A stretch of DNA of 64,000 nucleotides from Couchioplanes caeruleus (GCF_003751945.1 NZ_RJKL01000002.1:1-64000); one strand, 5' to 3'; positions 31,799 through 41,511 are shown, counted from the stretch's first letter. Notes: generated by a model from the letters alone, not told the origin. Made by a program: numbers and translations.

Positions 31799-33676
31799 AT
31801 GGCGAGCGGCGATATTCTCCTGGCGGATCCGAGCGAGCCGACGCGGTCGCGGATTACCGGCGGACAGTCACTGCTCGCCTGCCCCGGCGCTGACCCGGTC
31901 GCGGTGCGGCCCGAGCAGGTGTGTCGGGTGGAGCGCGAGCGGGCGGTGGACGGCAGCGCCGTGCTGTCCCGGGAGACGGCGACCAACGGTGCGGGAGACC
32001 ACTCCTTCGACCCGGACCTGATCACTGTGGTCACGCTCGTGGACGTGCTGCTGACCTCGCTCGGTGTGGAGCGTGGCGCCCCCGGCTCGGCGAACACCGC
32101 CGTGAACCTGGTGGGTGCGGTTTACGCGCACGCGCTGGCCGTGCCGCAGGCCCGGCTTTCGCCGGCGCCGGTAGCGGCTACGCCGCCATCCCCGCAGGAC
32201 GCCGGGCCGTTGACAATGGTGCTGCGGGCTGCCACCGGGGTGTCCCGGCAGGGCCCCGTGACCTGGGCGGAAGCCGAACAGTTGTGCGCTCAGGTCGTGT
32301 CGCGGGCGTTGTCGTCGCTGGGCATGGAGCGGCTGGCTCTGACCTGGATGCTGGGCGCGGCCGCCCCGGACTCAGGGGACGACGAACCGGATCGCGAGGA
32401 TGGTGGCGAGTACGACAATGCGGCCGACGAGTTCTGGGCTGAGACGGACGAGGACCGTATCAACTCCGCCACCTTCGAGGCCGAGCCGGACCCGCCCAAC
32501 TCAGACCCGTGGATCGCCGCCCTGCTCGCCGCGGCGGCCGGGATGGGGATCCGTGCGACAGCGCGCGTGCGGCCGCTGCCGTCGACGGCCTTGACGCTGT
32601 TGCGTCCGCTCAGCAAGCGCAACTGGAAGCGGCTGCTGAAATGGGGCCTGCCCGCCGGGGCACGGGTGGAGTTGTACAGATGGGTGCAGCAGCGGCGGGC
32701 GAGCGGGGAGATCCGGCCGCATTCGCAGCTTGACGGGTTCATCGCGGAGAAGGCGCTACTGGCTCTCTACCTGCTGGACCGTAAAAAGGTGGCCGCGGAG
32801 GTCCTGGCCGGATCCCGAGTCGGGGGCCAGACCCTCGGCGACGTCGCCGAAGCGGGCTCGGACTGGGAGACGGTCCGCACGGCGCTGTTCAGCGTCGTGA
32901 CCAATGCCGTGGGTCAGCCCGACATCCTCGACCCAGCCCTGCGGCACGTCTACGAGATCAAGCCGAAGGTGCAGGCGGTACGCGGCGCCAAGCAGCTCTA
33001 CGGCCGGTACCTGCTATTCCTGAATGCCTGGGAGATCCACAAGTCAGTGAAGGGCATTCCAGCGCGGCGTGCATTGGTGTGGTCCGCGGAGGTGCTGAAA
33101 AAGTTCGCCGGCTACGTGACCCGTAAGGTGCCGCGTCGCGTCGACCTGTCGACCATTGGACCAGTCTGGTTTTGGGAGCCGGGCTCGTGGACGCCGCCGC
33201 GGCGGGTGCTGCTCTGGGACGGCCGGCTGATGGACGTCGAGGTCCCCATCCCCGGGGTGCTGTGCTACCAAATCCTCGGCAAGAATAAGGACGGTGGCGG
33301 CCCCAAGGCCGTCGATGTCCGCGACATCGGCCTGGCCCTGCTCGGCCTAGTCCTCGCGCAGGCTCTGGCCGACGCCGCCGGGCAGACTGGGGGCCCGCCT
33401 GCGGTGGAGGCACTGACCCGGGCGGCTGGCGACGACGCCTCCGGCTTGGATCTGGCGAGCTGGCTTGGTGGCGCGGCCGTCGTCGGTGCGGCGGCTGCAA
33501 CCGCCGCGCGGATGTGGCAGTCGCTGAGCTTGGTCGCCGTATGGCTCGGCACGCTGGCCAAGGGCGTCGCGGGGACAGCCGCCCGCCTCGCCGTACCCGT
33601 GTGGGTCGTTGTCGACCCGGCAACCGGCGCACCGCCGGGCATGTCCGACCGATATGGCGGCGATCTGCGCCTCTGA
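31799..33676 (+). CDS. Large protein with PD-(D/E)xK nuclease-like motif
   Basis: 625 aa from ATG 31799 (GGGAGG 5 nt upstream). The N-terminal 190 residues are Ala-rich; an acidic linker (192-235) follows. Residues 372-412 show QPDILDPALRHVYEIKP, then AKQLYGRYLLFLNAWE: an Asp, an ExK (E386/K388) and a later Q..Y pattern like restriction-endonuclease-fold toxins. The C-terminus (515-605) has two hydrophobic stretches. There is no signal peptide. It is followed after 25 nt by an Ig-domain protein, and the pair may be an effector with its carrier or target. The nuclease assignment rests on the motif only. Confidence 0.5.
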   Translation: MASGDILLADPSEPTRSRITGGQSLLACPGADPVAVRPEQVCRVERERAVDGSAVLSRETATNGAGDHSFDPDLITVVTLVDVLLTSLGVERGAPGSANTAVNLVGAVYAHALAVPQARLSPAPVAATPPSPQDAGPLTMVLRAATGVSRQGPVTWAEAEQLCAQVVSRALSSLGMERLALTWMLGAAAPDSGDDEPDREDGGEYDNAADEFWAETDEDRINSATFEAEPDPPNSDPWIAALLAAAAGMGIRATARVRPLPSTALTLLRPLSKRNWKRLLKWGLPAGARVELYRWVQQRRASGEIRPHSQLDGFIAEKALLALYLLDRKKVAAEVLAGSRVGGQTLGDVAEAGSDWETVRTALFSVVTNAVGQPDILDPALRHVYEIKPKVQAVRGAKQLYGRYLLFLNAWEIHKSVKGIPARRALVWSAEVLKKFAGYVTRKVPRRVDLSTIGPVWFWEPGSWTPPRRVLLWDGRLMDVEVPIPGVLCYQILGKNKDGGGPKAVDVRDIGLALLGLVLAQALADAAGQTGGPPAVEALTRAAGDDASGLDLASWLGGAAVVGAAAATAARMWQSLSLVAVWLGTLAKGVAGTAARLAVPVWVVVDPATGAPPGMSDRYGGDLRL

Positions 33677-33701
33677 TCATCCGAAGCGAAAGGACAGTGC
33701 C

Positions 33702-35921
33702 ATGATCGACGGCGTCGCGCCCTTCGTGCACCTGGACGTCTCCGATGCGGACAACGCGCCGGGCCTGTCCTACAACGTGCCCGATCCCACCAGCTTCCCG
33801 GGACGTAGCTACATCACCCTCGACTTCGGCGCCAACGACCCGTTCCGCACCGACGTCGCCCCGCCCCCCGCACTCCCCACACCGGTAATGATGCTGCAAC
33901 CCCGGGACGGCAACGACGGTGACGTGCCACGTGGCGAGCCGCGGCACCAGCCGCCGGTACCGCAGGCTGTACTCCGAATCGTCGAGCCCGCGCCGGGCGC
34001 GGTCTTCGACAGCGGTCCGACCGGATTCGATATGCCGGTCGTTGTCCAGGCCACCATCTCCAACACCGGGGCACGCCCCCCGACTGCTACCGTCACGGTG
34101 AACGGTGTCGACACCACCGCACCGCTGACCGGCACACCGGGGACGGCTGTCTGCGAGTACACCACAGCAGTCCGGGTCACACCCGGGCCGGTTTCGGTGT
34201 CCGCACGGCTCAAATTGCCTGGCAACGACTTCGCCACACTGGCCCCGCGCCAGGTTGAGGTCCGCGAAGTACCAACACCGCCGCCACCAGACACGACCCG
34301 CCCCAGGTTGACGGTGGACACTCCGCCGGCCGGCGCGCGCCTGGCACTGTCTGGCTCTGGCACCGCCGCGCTCGAGGTCACCGGTAAGGCAGCCGACGAG
34401 GAGTCGGGGATCGATAGCTGCGTCCTGTCCCTCGACGGCGCCGACGCCACTACAGTCGCTGTGAACGCCGACGGCTCGTTCCGCGCGTCGCTGACAGTGA
34501 CTGCCGACGGTGACCACCAAGTCGTGGTCCTCGCCAAGAACAAGGCCGGCGCCGCAAGCCAGGTGGAGCGGCAGTTCACCGTGACCGCCATGCCGCGCCT
34601 GCCCCGGCACCGGCTGATGTTGGTGGAGTGCCTACGGCTAACAAACTTCCTCGGCCGCTACGGTGCCGGGCGGATCGTGCAGACCTTCACCCTGCTACCC
34701 GGCGAGAAGACCAGCATCACTATCCGTACCTTCAACAGCCAGAGCAGCACAGCCACCGCCACGTCCAGCATCTTCGACAGCTTCAGCGAAACCACCGGCG
34801 ACGAACTCACCACGGCCATCACCAACGAGGACACCACTAAGTCGCAAGACGAGCAGAACCTGAAGGCCAGCGTCAACGTCAAGGCTGGCGTGACGTGGGG
34901 ATGGGGCTCGGCGTCGGTGGAGGCGGGACTCGCATACGGGACATCATCAGCCCGGGAACAACTCGCCAAGAACGTCACCAACGGCACCAGCCGGCACGCC
35001 GCGGAGAAATCCGCCAAGCGCGACGTCAAGGTGGACACCACCAAGACCGTCATCTCGACGAGCGAAAACGAGCAGACCATGGTGCGCACCCTGGAGAACA
35101 CCAGCCTGGCGCGCACCGTGAACTTCACCTTTCGGCAGATGACCCAGGAGTTCGTCTCGATCCTGCACCTGGTCGATGTGCGAGTGGGGCACCTGATCGA
35201 GTGGTTCACCCCGGACGGCAAGCGCATGATGCGGACCCCGGACCCGGACCACCATCCTGAGATCCAGGTACCGCTCACTGACTACGAGGAGGTCGCCCTC
35301 CCGCAGCTGCACTCGCTGCTGCGGGGAATCTGCGCCGACGACGAGAGCGCTGCTCTCGCCGAGGCGACCATCCTGCGCCAGCTCGATGCAATCTTCGACT
35401 ACCGAGGCGAGTGGCACCAGGTCGTCGAGGAGGTCAGCCGGCAGGTCCCGTCCCGCGACCCAGTCACCGGCAAGATCCGCACCGAGCCCGACCCGAACGA
35501 CCCCGCCAAGACCGTCCCGGCCACCGAGACGATCGCCTGGACCCGTTTTGATCCGAGCCTGCGGATGACTTACCCCGAGCCCGCGGCGGGCCACGACACT
35601 GCCACCTCCGGCGGCGTGCCGGTCACCGTGCCGGGCATCATTCACGCCGTCACCACCAACACCCTGCGCACCGACGGGATCGTCGTAGACGCCTTCCTCG
35701 GCGGCGGCCTCGCGCTGGACGACTACGGCGTCCGCCTGCAGGTCGCGTTGGCCCGCACCCGCGAGGCCGAAGCGCTACAGGCCGAGCAGGACGCCGCCCG
35801 CGCCACCCAAGCACTCAAGGTGGCGGGCGGCGGCGATGCCGCCAACGCCGCAATCTGGGCCACCGTCTTCCCACACTCGGAGCCCGACGGCGACCACGAC
35901 CGCGAGAAGATCCGAATGTGA
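33702..35921 (+). CDS. Large protein with Ig-like domains and unknown conserved C-terminus
   Basis: 739 aa from ATG 33702 (AAAGGA 7 nt upstream). Residues 88-180 and 200-292 are two beta-sandwich Ig-like (Big/cadherin-like) domains: DGADATTVAVNADGSF then SLTVTADGDHQVVVLAKN. Residues 300-739 form a domain I do not recognise, with LPGEKTSITIRTFNSQSS, a Ser/Thr-rich helical repeat-like part, and RTVNFTFRQMTQEF. No signal peptide or anchor. The Ser/Thr-rich segment (about 355-460) could be fibrous. It is sandwiched between the nuclease-like protein and a convergent membrane IPT protein, suggesting a surface or delivery apparatus; this is inference. Confidence 0.55.
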   Translation: MIDGVAPFVHLDVSDADNAPGLSYNVPDPTSFPGRSYITLDFGANDPFRTDVAPPPALPTPVMMLQPRDGNDGDVPRGEPRHQPPVPQAVLRIVEPAPGAVFDSGPTGFDMPVVVQATISNTGARPPTATVTVNGVDTTAPLTGTPGTAVCEYTTAVRVTPGPVSVSARLKLPGNDFATLAPRQVEVREVPTPPPPDTTRPRLTVDTPPAGARLALSGSGTAALEVTGKAADEESGIDSCVLSLDGADATTVAVNADGSFRASLTVTADGDHQVVVLAKNKAGAASQVERQFTVTAMPRLPRHRLMLVECLRLTNFLGRYGAGRIVQTFTLLPGEKTSITIRTFNSQSSTATATSSIFDSFSETTGDELTTAITNEDTTKSQDEQNLKASVNVKAGVTWGWGSASVEAGLAYGTSSAREQLAKNVTNGTSRHAAEKSAKRDVKVDTTKTVISTSENEQTMVRTLENTSLARTVNFTFRQMTQEFVSILHLVDVRVGHLIEWFTPDGKRMMRTPDPDHHPEIQVPLTDYEEVALPQLHSLLRGICADDESAALAEATILRQLDAIFDYRGEWHQVVEEVSRQVPSRDPVTGKIRTEPDPNDPAKTVPATETIAWTRFDPSLRMTYPEPAAGHDTATSGGVPVTVPGIIHAVTTNTLRTDGIVVDAFLGGGLALDDYGVRLQVALARTREAEALQAEQDAARATQALKVAGGGDAANAAIWATVFPHSEPDGDHDREKIRM

Positions 35922-35930
35922 TCGCGGCGC

Positions 35931-37163
35931 TCAGCGAAGGCTGACGTTGAGTGGCACCGGCTCGCTGCGACCGACCGCGTCTAGCACCCTCACCTGGGCA
36001 GTCCCCGGCTGGGTGGCCATCGGCACCGTCACCGTGACGGCGTTGCCGCTTGCGTTCGCGGTCGCCGCAGCGACGTCGTTGATGAGCACGGTCAGGCCGT
36101 GCGGGCCTGGGTTCCACGCCCCGGTCAGAAGGAAGCTCCCGTCGCGCGCCACGGTCGTCCCGGCGGCAAGCGGGTTCACCACCGGCTCCCGGACGACGGC
36201 AAGCAGGTCGCGGCGGCTGACGTGCACGCCCGCGTCCGTAACGACAGTGACGACCGCGGAGTCGCTGGGCAGCAGGTGCTCCGGGACGGTTGCGCGCACC
36301 GACACGCCGCTGACCGAGCCTTGCACCACGTCCGCTCTCGCCCCGTTGATCTGGACGCTCACCTTCTCGGCGGCGCCGGCGGCGTCACCGACGATGAAGT
36401 TCTGCCCGTAGACGGTGAAGGACTCTCCCTTGCGGACCTCTCCCGGGTCGACACTGAAGATCGCCGGCGCATTCGTGCCGAAGGCCTTGTTGCTAACGAA
36501 AACGGCCGCCGGCCCGGCGGTGAGCAGCCACAGCACCTCCGGCACTTCGGGGAAGCCGGCGGACGTGAACTTCGAGAACCCGGTCAGGACGAAGATCACC
36601 GCGACGACGTTGAACAGGATGTACTGAAGGTCGAACAGGTCGGTGTTCCCGCTGTCGTCGGCCACCAGGTCACCCAGCCGGGGGATGCCATCGCCTTCGG
36701 GCTTCTGAATCGTGCCGCGGCGTAACCGGGTCGACACGATGACCTTCGACAGTACGACCGTCGCGATCGGGCCACCGAGCAGCGCGAGGTACGAGCCGTT
36801 GAGATTTTGCAAGGCCTTACCCCAGTCCGACGGCCAGACGAGGATCAGCGCGAGAATGACGTAAGCGATCACGAGAGTCCACAACAGGGCGACCGACTTG
36901 GTGGTGGATAACCGCTCGTCGTCGCCCATCACCACGCCGAGGACCCGGGCACGCACCGGACGCTGCCACTTCGCCAGCTCCTCATCGAGCTTGCCCCGCT
37001 CCTCCGAGTTCTTCGGCAGCTTATCCCGCCGCCGTTCCAGGCTCTTCTTCATCCCGGCTGCTCGCATCCGATCGGCCAGGACCGGGCCGAAGACGATCAC
37101 GACCAGGAGCGCGACCAGCCAAATCAGGGCCCACCACTTGACGCTCATCGGGTTGACGCTCAT
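35931..37163 (-). CDS. Multi-spanning membrane protein with C-terminal IPT/TIG domain
   Basis: 410 aa, ATG 37163 (a second ATG 15 nt in is possible). Transmembrane helices are evident at about 9-29, 90-112, 125-148, 180-203 and 210-228. A charged cytoplasmic segment (KKSLERRRDKLPKNSEERGK) lies between the first two. Residues 236-320 match an IPT/TIG fold (APAIFSVDPGEVRKGESFTVYGQNF), and a second beta domain closes the protein. The IPT fold is also Ig-like, echoing the convergent neighbour 9 nt away. The two may interact at the cell surface. No enzymatic motif. Confidence 0.65.
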   Translation of the reverse strand: MSVNPMSVKWWALIWLVALLVVIVFGPVLADRMRAAGMKKSLERRRDKLPKNSEERGKLDEELAKWQRPVRARVLGVVMGDDERLSTTKSVALLWTLVIAYVILALILVWPSDWGKALQNLNGSYLALLGGPIATVVLSKVIVSTRLRRGTIQKPEGDGIPRLGDLVADDSGNTDLFDLQYILFNVVAVIFVLTGFSKFTSAGFPEVPEVLWLLTAGPAAVFVSNKAFGTNAPAIFSVDPGEVRKGESFTVYGQNFIVGDAAGAAEKVSVQINGARADVVQGSVSGVSVRATVPEHLLPSDSAVVTVVTDAGVHVSRRDLLAVVREPVVNPLAAGTTVARDGSFLLTGAWNPGPHGLTVLINDVAAATANASGNAVTVTVPMATQPGTAQVRVLDAVGRSEPVPLNVSLR

Positions 37164-37429
37164 CGGGATCAGTCCCTGGCCAATCCAACATCAGGCGACT
37201 CGTTCATCACGAAACCCCCTCACGAACCCGTAGGGAGTCGGCACAGTGCCGCCCCCAGGACGCGGGCTTCCGAAGACCGCGCACGTCATCCGCCAGCAAG
37301 AGCCCGGCACCTCACTTTCGATACCGCCGCGCAAGTCGTCTACGTCAAGTCGCCAATCCGACCCGCCTGGCCCTACTCAACTTCAGGGACCGGCGCGCAG
37401 TCGGGTCGCCAGCAAACATTCAGAGCACT

Positions 37430-38003
37430 GTGAGCCGGAGTTCCGTGGGGCCGCCCGACGGGGTGCCCGGCCGCAAGGGGCCCATCGAGCAGACCGGCCG
37501 CATCGACCGCGGCGGCGTACTCCCACCCGCCTGCTTCTGGGACACCATCACCACCACAGTCACCGACCCGGCACTGCTTAGCGGCTTCGGCCGCCAAGCC
37601 GAGATGCGGGGCCGACTCGGTCGCGCCGCCCGCCTGTACCAGCTCGCTGCTGCCCCGTGGCGACATCACAGCGCTGGAGCATCTGGCCTTGCTGAAGGAC
37701 CGGGCCGGGGACCGTGAGGGCGCCGAACAGCTGTACCGGCAAGCCGCCGACCGCGGCAGTACCGCAGCGCTTGAGCAGCTGGCCAGGCTGAGGGAGCGGG
37801 CCGGGGACCGTGAGGGCGCCGAACAACTCGCCCGGCAAGCCGCCGACCGCGGCAGCACCGTAGCGCTCGATCTGGTGGCCCTGTGGCGGCATCGGGACGG
37901 GGACTGCGAGGGCGCCGAACAGCTACGCCGATTCGGGCTTACCGACGACGGTAATCCAGCCGACTCCGTCTCCACGCTACCGACTACGGACTCCTCGACA
38001 TAA
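37430..38003 (+). pseudogene. Frameshifted TPR/Sel1-like repeat protein
   Basis: The 5' part (FWDTITTTVTDPALLSGFG then GRLGRAARLYQLAA) and the 3' part (ALLKDRAGDREGAEQLYRQAADRG, repeated about three times with period 36-37 aa) belong to one well-known actinobacterial repeat-protein type but lie in different frames. The break is near 37653 in GCTGCCCCGTGG: one C fewer would restore AARGD. Start GTG 37430 is tentative. It is either a real pseudogene or a homopolymer sequencing error. Confidence 0.6.
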
Positions 38004-38051
38004 GCGCGGCCTTCGATCCGCTTGCGGCTCCTGACACCTTCCTTCCAACAC

Positions 38052-38074
38052 CCCGCTCGCGGGGATCGAGCGGG
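38052..38074 (-). terminator. Terminator hairpin of the T4SS operon
   Basis: CCCGCTCG and CGAGCGGG form a perfect 8-bp stem with a 7-nt loop, directly after the stop of the last operon gene (minus strand). There is no strong T tract. Confidence 0.5.
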
Positions 38075-38599
38075 TCAGAGCTCGGCGTCGGGCAGCTGCG
38101 CCAGGACGTCGGGCGGGGCCGGCGTGAGCGGTAGTGGCGTGGTTGCGACGTGGCCGCGGTCGGGAGAGCACTTGCCGAACGGCCCGTACTCGCCGGTGAG
38201 CACGGCGAAGTGGGGGTCGAAGTGGTCGCGCCACCAGATGCTCATGCCGGTGTCCGGGTCGGCGGCGCGCAGCGTTTCCCAGGCGCGCCAGAGCGCGTAG
38301 AGGCGGCTGATCGCCTCGGGGTGCTGCCACCACTCAGGGCACCAGTTGACGCCGCTGGCCGCGCCGACGGTCAGGCGCCGCTCGACGACCGGAGCGAGGT
38401 ACCGGCGTAGGAAGGCTTCCAGGTCGCTGAACAGCGGCCGCGCCGCCGAGGGTTCCTTGCTGCCGTCGAGAGCATCGTCGACTTCGGCCGGTAGGGCGTC
38501 GGTGACGGCTGGACGTGCGCCAGCGAGCTGGTCGAGCAGGGTGGACAGGTCCGGGATCGCGGCGGAACCGGCCGGCTCGCGGTGCTCGGTCTCGCTCAT
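38075..38599 (-). CDS. DUF4913 protein, end of T4SS operon
   Basis: 174 aa, ATG overlapping the coupling-protein stop (ATGA). The N-terminal 75 residues are acidic and Pro/Ala-rich. The DUF4913 core contains WCPEWWQHPEAISRLYALWRAWE, then MSIWWRDHFDPHFAVLTG and GPFGKCSPDRGH. DUF4913 proteins are almost always encoded right after the VirD4-like coupling protein in actinobacterial transfer operons, so a transfer role is likely. A truncated copy lies at 28755-28934. Confidence 0.85.
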   Translation of the reverse strand: MSETEHREPAGSAAIPDLSTLLDQLAGARPAVTDALPAEVDDALDGSKEPSAARPLFSDLEAFLRRYLAPVVERRLTVGAASGVNWCPEWWQHPEAISRLYALWRAWETLRAADPDTGMSIWWRDHFDPHFAVLTGEYGPFGKCSPDRGHVATTPLPLTPAPPDVLAQLPDAEL

Positions 38600-41511
38600 C
38601 GGGGCGGGCTGTCGGTGATGCCGTTGCCCGGGTCGCCGGGCCCGGGGGTCAGCGTCCACTCGACTTTGTGGTCGGGGTCGAAGCGCTCGATCGAGGCGCG
38701 GATCGCCGCGGCGTACGGCCCGTGCTGCCAGGGCGCGGTTCGGGCCAGCACCGGGCGGGCACCGGAGCTGTAGACGATCATCCGGCCGCGGCGGAGGGCG
38801 TGCAGGGCGGCGACGTCGAGGATGCGTTCGCGGCGGGTGGAGCGGGACACGCTGTCGGCGCTGAGCGACATGCCGTTGTGGGTGGTGGAGCGCACCGTGA
38901 CGTCGTGCTCTCCGATGAGTTTGCTCAGCTCTTCGAGGAAGTCGGGGTCGGCGACGCCGCCGCCGTAGGTGCGCACGTTCGCCGCGGACCACAGCTTTCT
39001 CATGCCTTCGCGGCCCCACACGTCGACGCCCTGGGCGTAGGACTGCAGGATCGTGATGATCGGCAGGCCCATCGAGCCGTAGAACGAGTACAGGGCCGGG
39101 AGCTGCCGCATCCGGCAGATGTTGGCCGCCTCGTCCAGCACCGACAGCAGCGGCGGGTCCAGACGCCGCCCGCGGGAGGTGCGGGCGCGGGCCTCGCCGG
39201 CGCGCAGTACGGCGTCGGTGAGCGCGGCGACTAGCGGAGCGGGAGAGCCGGGGCCGCCTTGCGACAGCAGGTACAGGGCGCCCGCGCCGGTGACGAACGC
39301 GGCCGGGTCGAACTCGACGATGCTCGGCGCGGTGGGCGGGGTGACCCAGGCGGCTACGGCCGGTTCGGTGAGGCAGGACAGGGCGAGCTCGGCGCCGCCG
39401 TAGATGCCGCCCCGGGTCTTGTCCGGCAGGTTGATCACACCCTCGACGGCGTAGGCGGCCAGTTCGTGCCCGTGCTGGCGCAGCAGCCGCACGGGGGTGT
39501 CGTCGCGCGGGTTGGTCGCCCACTTGTAGGCGTCGGTGATGGGCAGGCCACCGGCCGCGGCAGCGAGCAGCAGACTGGCGGTCAGGTCCTCACCCTTGGG
39601 GTCGAAGAACGCGTCGCGCTGCACGCCGGGGGCACGTTCGGCGGCGGCGAAGTGCTCGGCCAGCCGCCGCGCGTCGGTGATCGTGAGGATGGGCCGCAGC
39701 AGGTTGACCCACATGCGCTGCGGTTCGCTCCAGAGGCCTTGCGGGTCGAACACCGCGACCGGGCCGCGGGCCTCGCGAGGCCCGCGGGTGGCGTCGACGA
39801 TGTCACCTTTCACCGACGTGACCAGCACAGGTCCCGGGCTGGCAACGATCGCTGGGATCGCTCGGGCGGTCGTGTTGTGGGTGACCACGAAGTCGTCGAC
39901 GACGAAGAGACCATCGGACGCGGCGACCGAGATGCACACCATCTCCGCTTCGCCCTCGGGTTCGATCGCGGTGATCGTGCGTACCGGCTGGTGGGAGCGT
40001 CGTTGGGGCGCCACGTCCGACCAGCGTTGCTGCTTGCGGGGCAGCCGGAACGGCTGCACGGCGAGGGGTAGGCGCAGGTGCAAGCGGTAGCTGGGGGCGT
40101 GGGTCGTTTCCCGGCGGCGGGTGGTGACCAGGCCGCCGAGGGACTGCACGAGGAACCGCACGTCGTCGGCCAATTGCGGTGATGACGTGCTGTAGTCCAC
40201 GACGCCAGCGCGGTCGATGCTGCCGTCGGTGTCGAGCAGCCCTTGCAGCACGGCGGTGCGGGTGGCGACGTCGGCGAGCAGGTACGCCGGTGGCACGAAC
40301 TTGGTCGTCGAGCGGCAGCTCATGACGCCGAGTTCCCGCAACCCGGCCATGAGCTGGTTGCGGACGCCGCGGGGCGCGGTCAGTGCCCAATGGTAGCGGG
40401 ATCCTTTCACCGGCTTGGCAGTGACGTCGACGGGCAGCAGGGGCTGCAACAACGGCAGCAGGTCGAGCGCCTCCGCGGTGGACAGCCGTACCTGGCCGGC
40501 GGAGAGACCGCCGTCGCCGAGCAGCACCCCGAGCAGGTACGGGGCGACCGGCCGGGATGTGGGCGTCGGGACCGGGCGGATCTGGGGCCCACGGCGGGCG
40601 ACGTTTACCAGGACCGGCGGATCGGGGAGCCGGCCCTCGGGCAGGACGCCTTCGAACGCCACCGGGGCGACTACGGGCAGGTAATACCGGGCGCCTCCGC
40701 TGGCGCGGTGCAGGCCGTTGGCGAGCAGCTGATGAGTGGTCCAGGTCCGCCACGCCTCGGGGTTTTTCTTGTCGACACGTCGTTTCGGGCGCACGGTCCA
40801 CAGATGGTCTGGGTCGCAGAGCACACTCGCGCCGTCACTGAAGTGCATCCGGTACGCGGGCCGTACGCCCTGCGGATACACCCCGGTGACGGTGGTCGGG
40901 CGGCCGTCGCTGCCGATCACCCGGCACCCTCGGGCGAGTTCCTTGATCGGTGTCCAGCCGTGCGGGGTCAGCACGGGAGTCCAGGCCGCCAGGGCTTTGC
41001 CTGTGCGGGGCCCCCAGATGTCGACGGCCATGTCCTCCCAGGACTGGCGCAGCGGCATCCCGCCGGCGAGCTGGTGCCCGATGAGCACCCCGGCATCGTC
41101 CGGGGCGATGGTCTTGGCGTCGGCGAGGCTGGGCCGCAGCCGTGCCGCGGACGCCTGCACGCCCCTGGGGCTCAGGTGCTCGAGTTCCTGCCGGCCGGCC
41201 ATGTGCCGGGCCTTCGCATCAACGCGACTGCCGCGATGCCCGCGACGCTTCCACACCCAACCGACACCCACGGCGAGCAGGACGAGCAGCAGCAGCTCGG
41301 CGGCCGCGGCGATGGTGCACCCGAGCGTCCAGCGGATCTGCCCGCGGGCGACGGCGAACGCGGTGTCGAACAGGCCCTGCCCGGTGTAGCCGGGCGCGTC
41401 GGTGAGCGCGACCGGCGCCCACATCCCGGCCGCGACCACGAGCACGAGGACGGCGGCGGCGCCGATCAGCAGGCCCTGGCCGTTGCCGCGGGGGCCTCGT
41501 TCGGTGCTCAT
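38596..41511 (-). CDS. virD4: VirD4/TraG-type coupling protein interrupted by an intein
   Basis: 971 aa precursor; 597 aa after intein removal. ATG 41511 overlaps the virB4 stop. Two N-terminal membrane helices (about 14-34 and 66-87) anchor it. The P-loop GPRTGK (167-172) is followed at once by the 374-residue intein (173-546), then TTARAIP resumes. The nucleotide domain continues with VKGDIV, FDPQGLW and Walker B LLSVLDEAANI. It links the relaxosome to the secretion channel and should be inactive until the intein splices, because the intein splits the Walker A lysine from its Thr. Part of the coupled operon 48956 to 38075. Confidence 0.92.
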   Translation of the reverse strand: MSTERGPRGNGQGLLIGAAAVLVLVVAAGMWAPVALTDAPGYTGQGLFDTAFAVARGQIRWTLGCTIAAAAELLLLVLLAVGVGWVWKRRGHRGSRVDAKARHMAGRQELEHLSPRGVQASAARLRPSLADAKTIAPDDAGVLIGHQLAGGMPLRQSWEDMAVDIWGPRTGKALAAWTPVLTPHGWTPIKELARGCRVIGSDGRPTTVTGVYPQGVRPAYRMHFSDGASVLCDPDHLWTVRPKRRVDKKNPEAWRTWTTHQLLANGLHRASGGARYYLPVVAPVAFEGVLPEGRLPDPPVLVNVARRGPQIRPVPTPTSRPVAPYLLGVLLGDGGLSAGQVRLSTAEALDLLPLLQPLLPVDVTAKPVKGSRYHWALTAPRGVRNQLMAGLRELGVMSCRSTTKFVPPAYLLADVATRTAVLQGLLDTDGSIDRAGVVDYSTSSPQLADDVRFLVQSLGGLVTTRRRETTHAPSYRLHLRLPLAVQPFRLPRKQQRWSDVAPQRRSHQPVRTITAIEPEGEAEMVCISVAASDGLFVVDDFVVTHNTTARAIPAIVASPGPVLVTSVKGDIVDATRGPREARGPVAVFDPQGLWSEPQRMWVNLLRPILTITDARRLAEHFAAAERAPGVQRDAFFDPKGEDLTASLLLAAAAGGLPITDAYKWATNPRDDTPVRLLRQHGHELAAYAVEGVINLPDKTRGGIYGGAELALSCLTEPAVAAWVTPPTAPSIVEFDPAAFVTGAGALYLLSQGGPGSPAPLVAALTDAVLRAGEARARTSRGRRLDPPLLSVLDEAANICRMRQLPALYSFYGSMGLPIITILQSYAQGVDVWGREGMRKLWSAANVRTYGGGVADPDFLEELSKLIGEHDVTVRSTTHNGMSLSADSVSRSTRRERILDVAALHALRRGRMIVYSSGARPVLARTAPWQHGPYAAAIRASIERFDPDHKVEWTLTPGPGDPGNGITDSPPR
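39874..40995 (-). other. Intein (class 3-like, LAGLIDADG) in the coupling protein P-loop
   Basis: 374 residues. It begins with Ala (ALAAWTPVLTPHGW) instead of Cys/Ser and ends VVTHN, followed by extein Thr. Block B has DHLW (Trp66); block F has MVCISVAASDGLFVV (Cys354); block G has Thr372-His-Asn374. Trp/Cys/Thr at these places is the WCT signature of class 3 inteins, which start splicing with the block F cysteine. Two LAGLIDADG motifs (LLGVLLGDG at 154-162 and LQGLLDTDG at 250-258) mark an intact-looking homing endonuclease. Confidence 0.9.
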
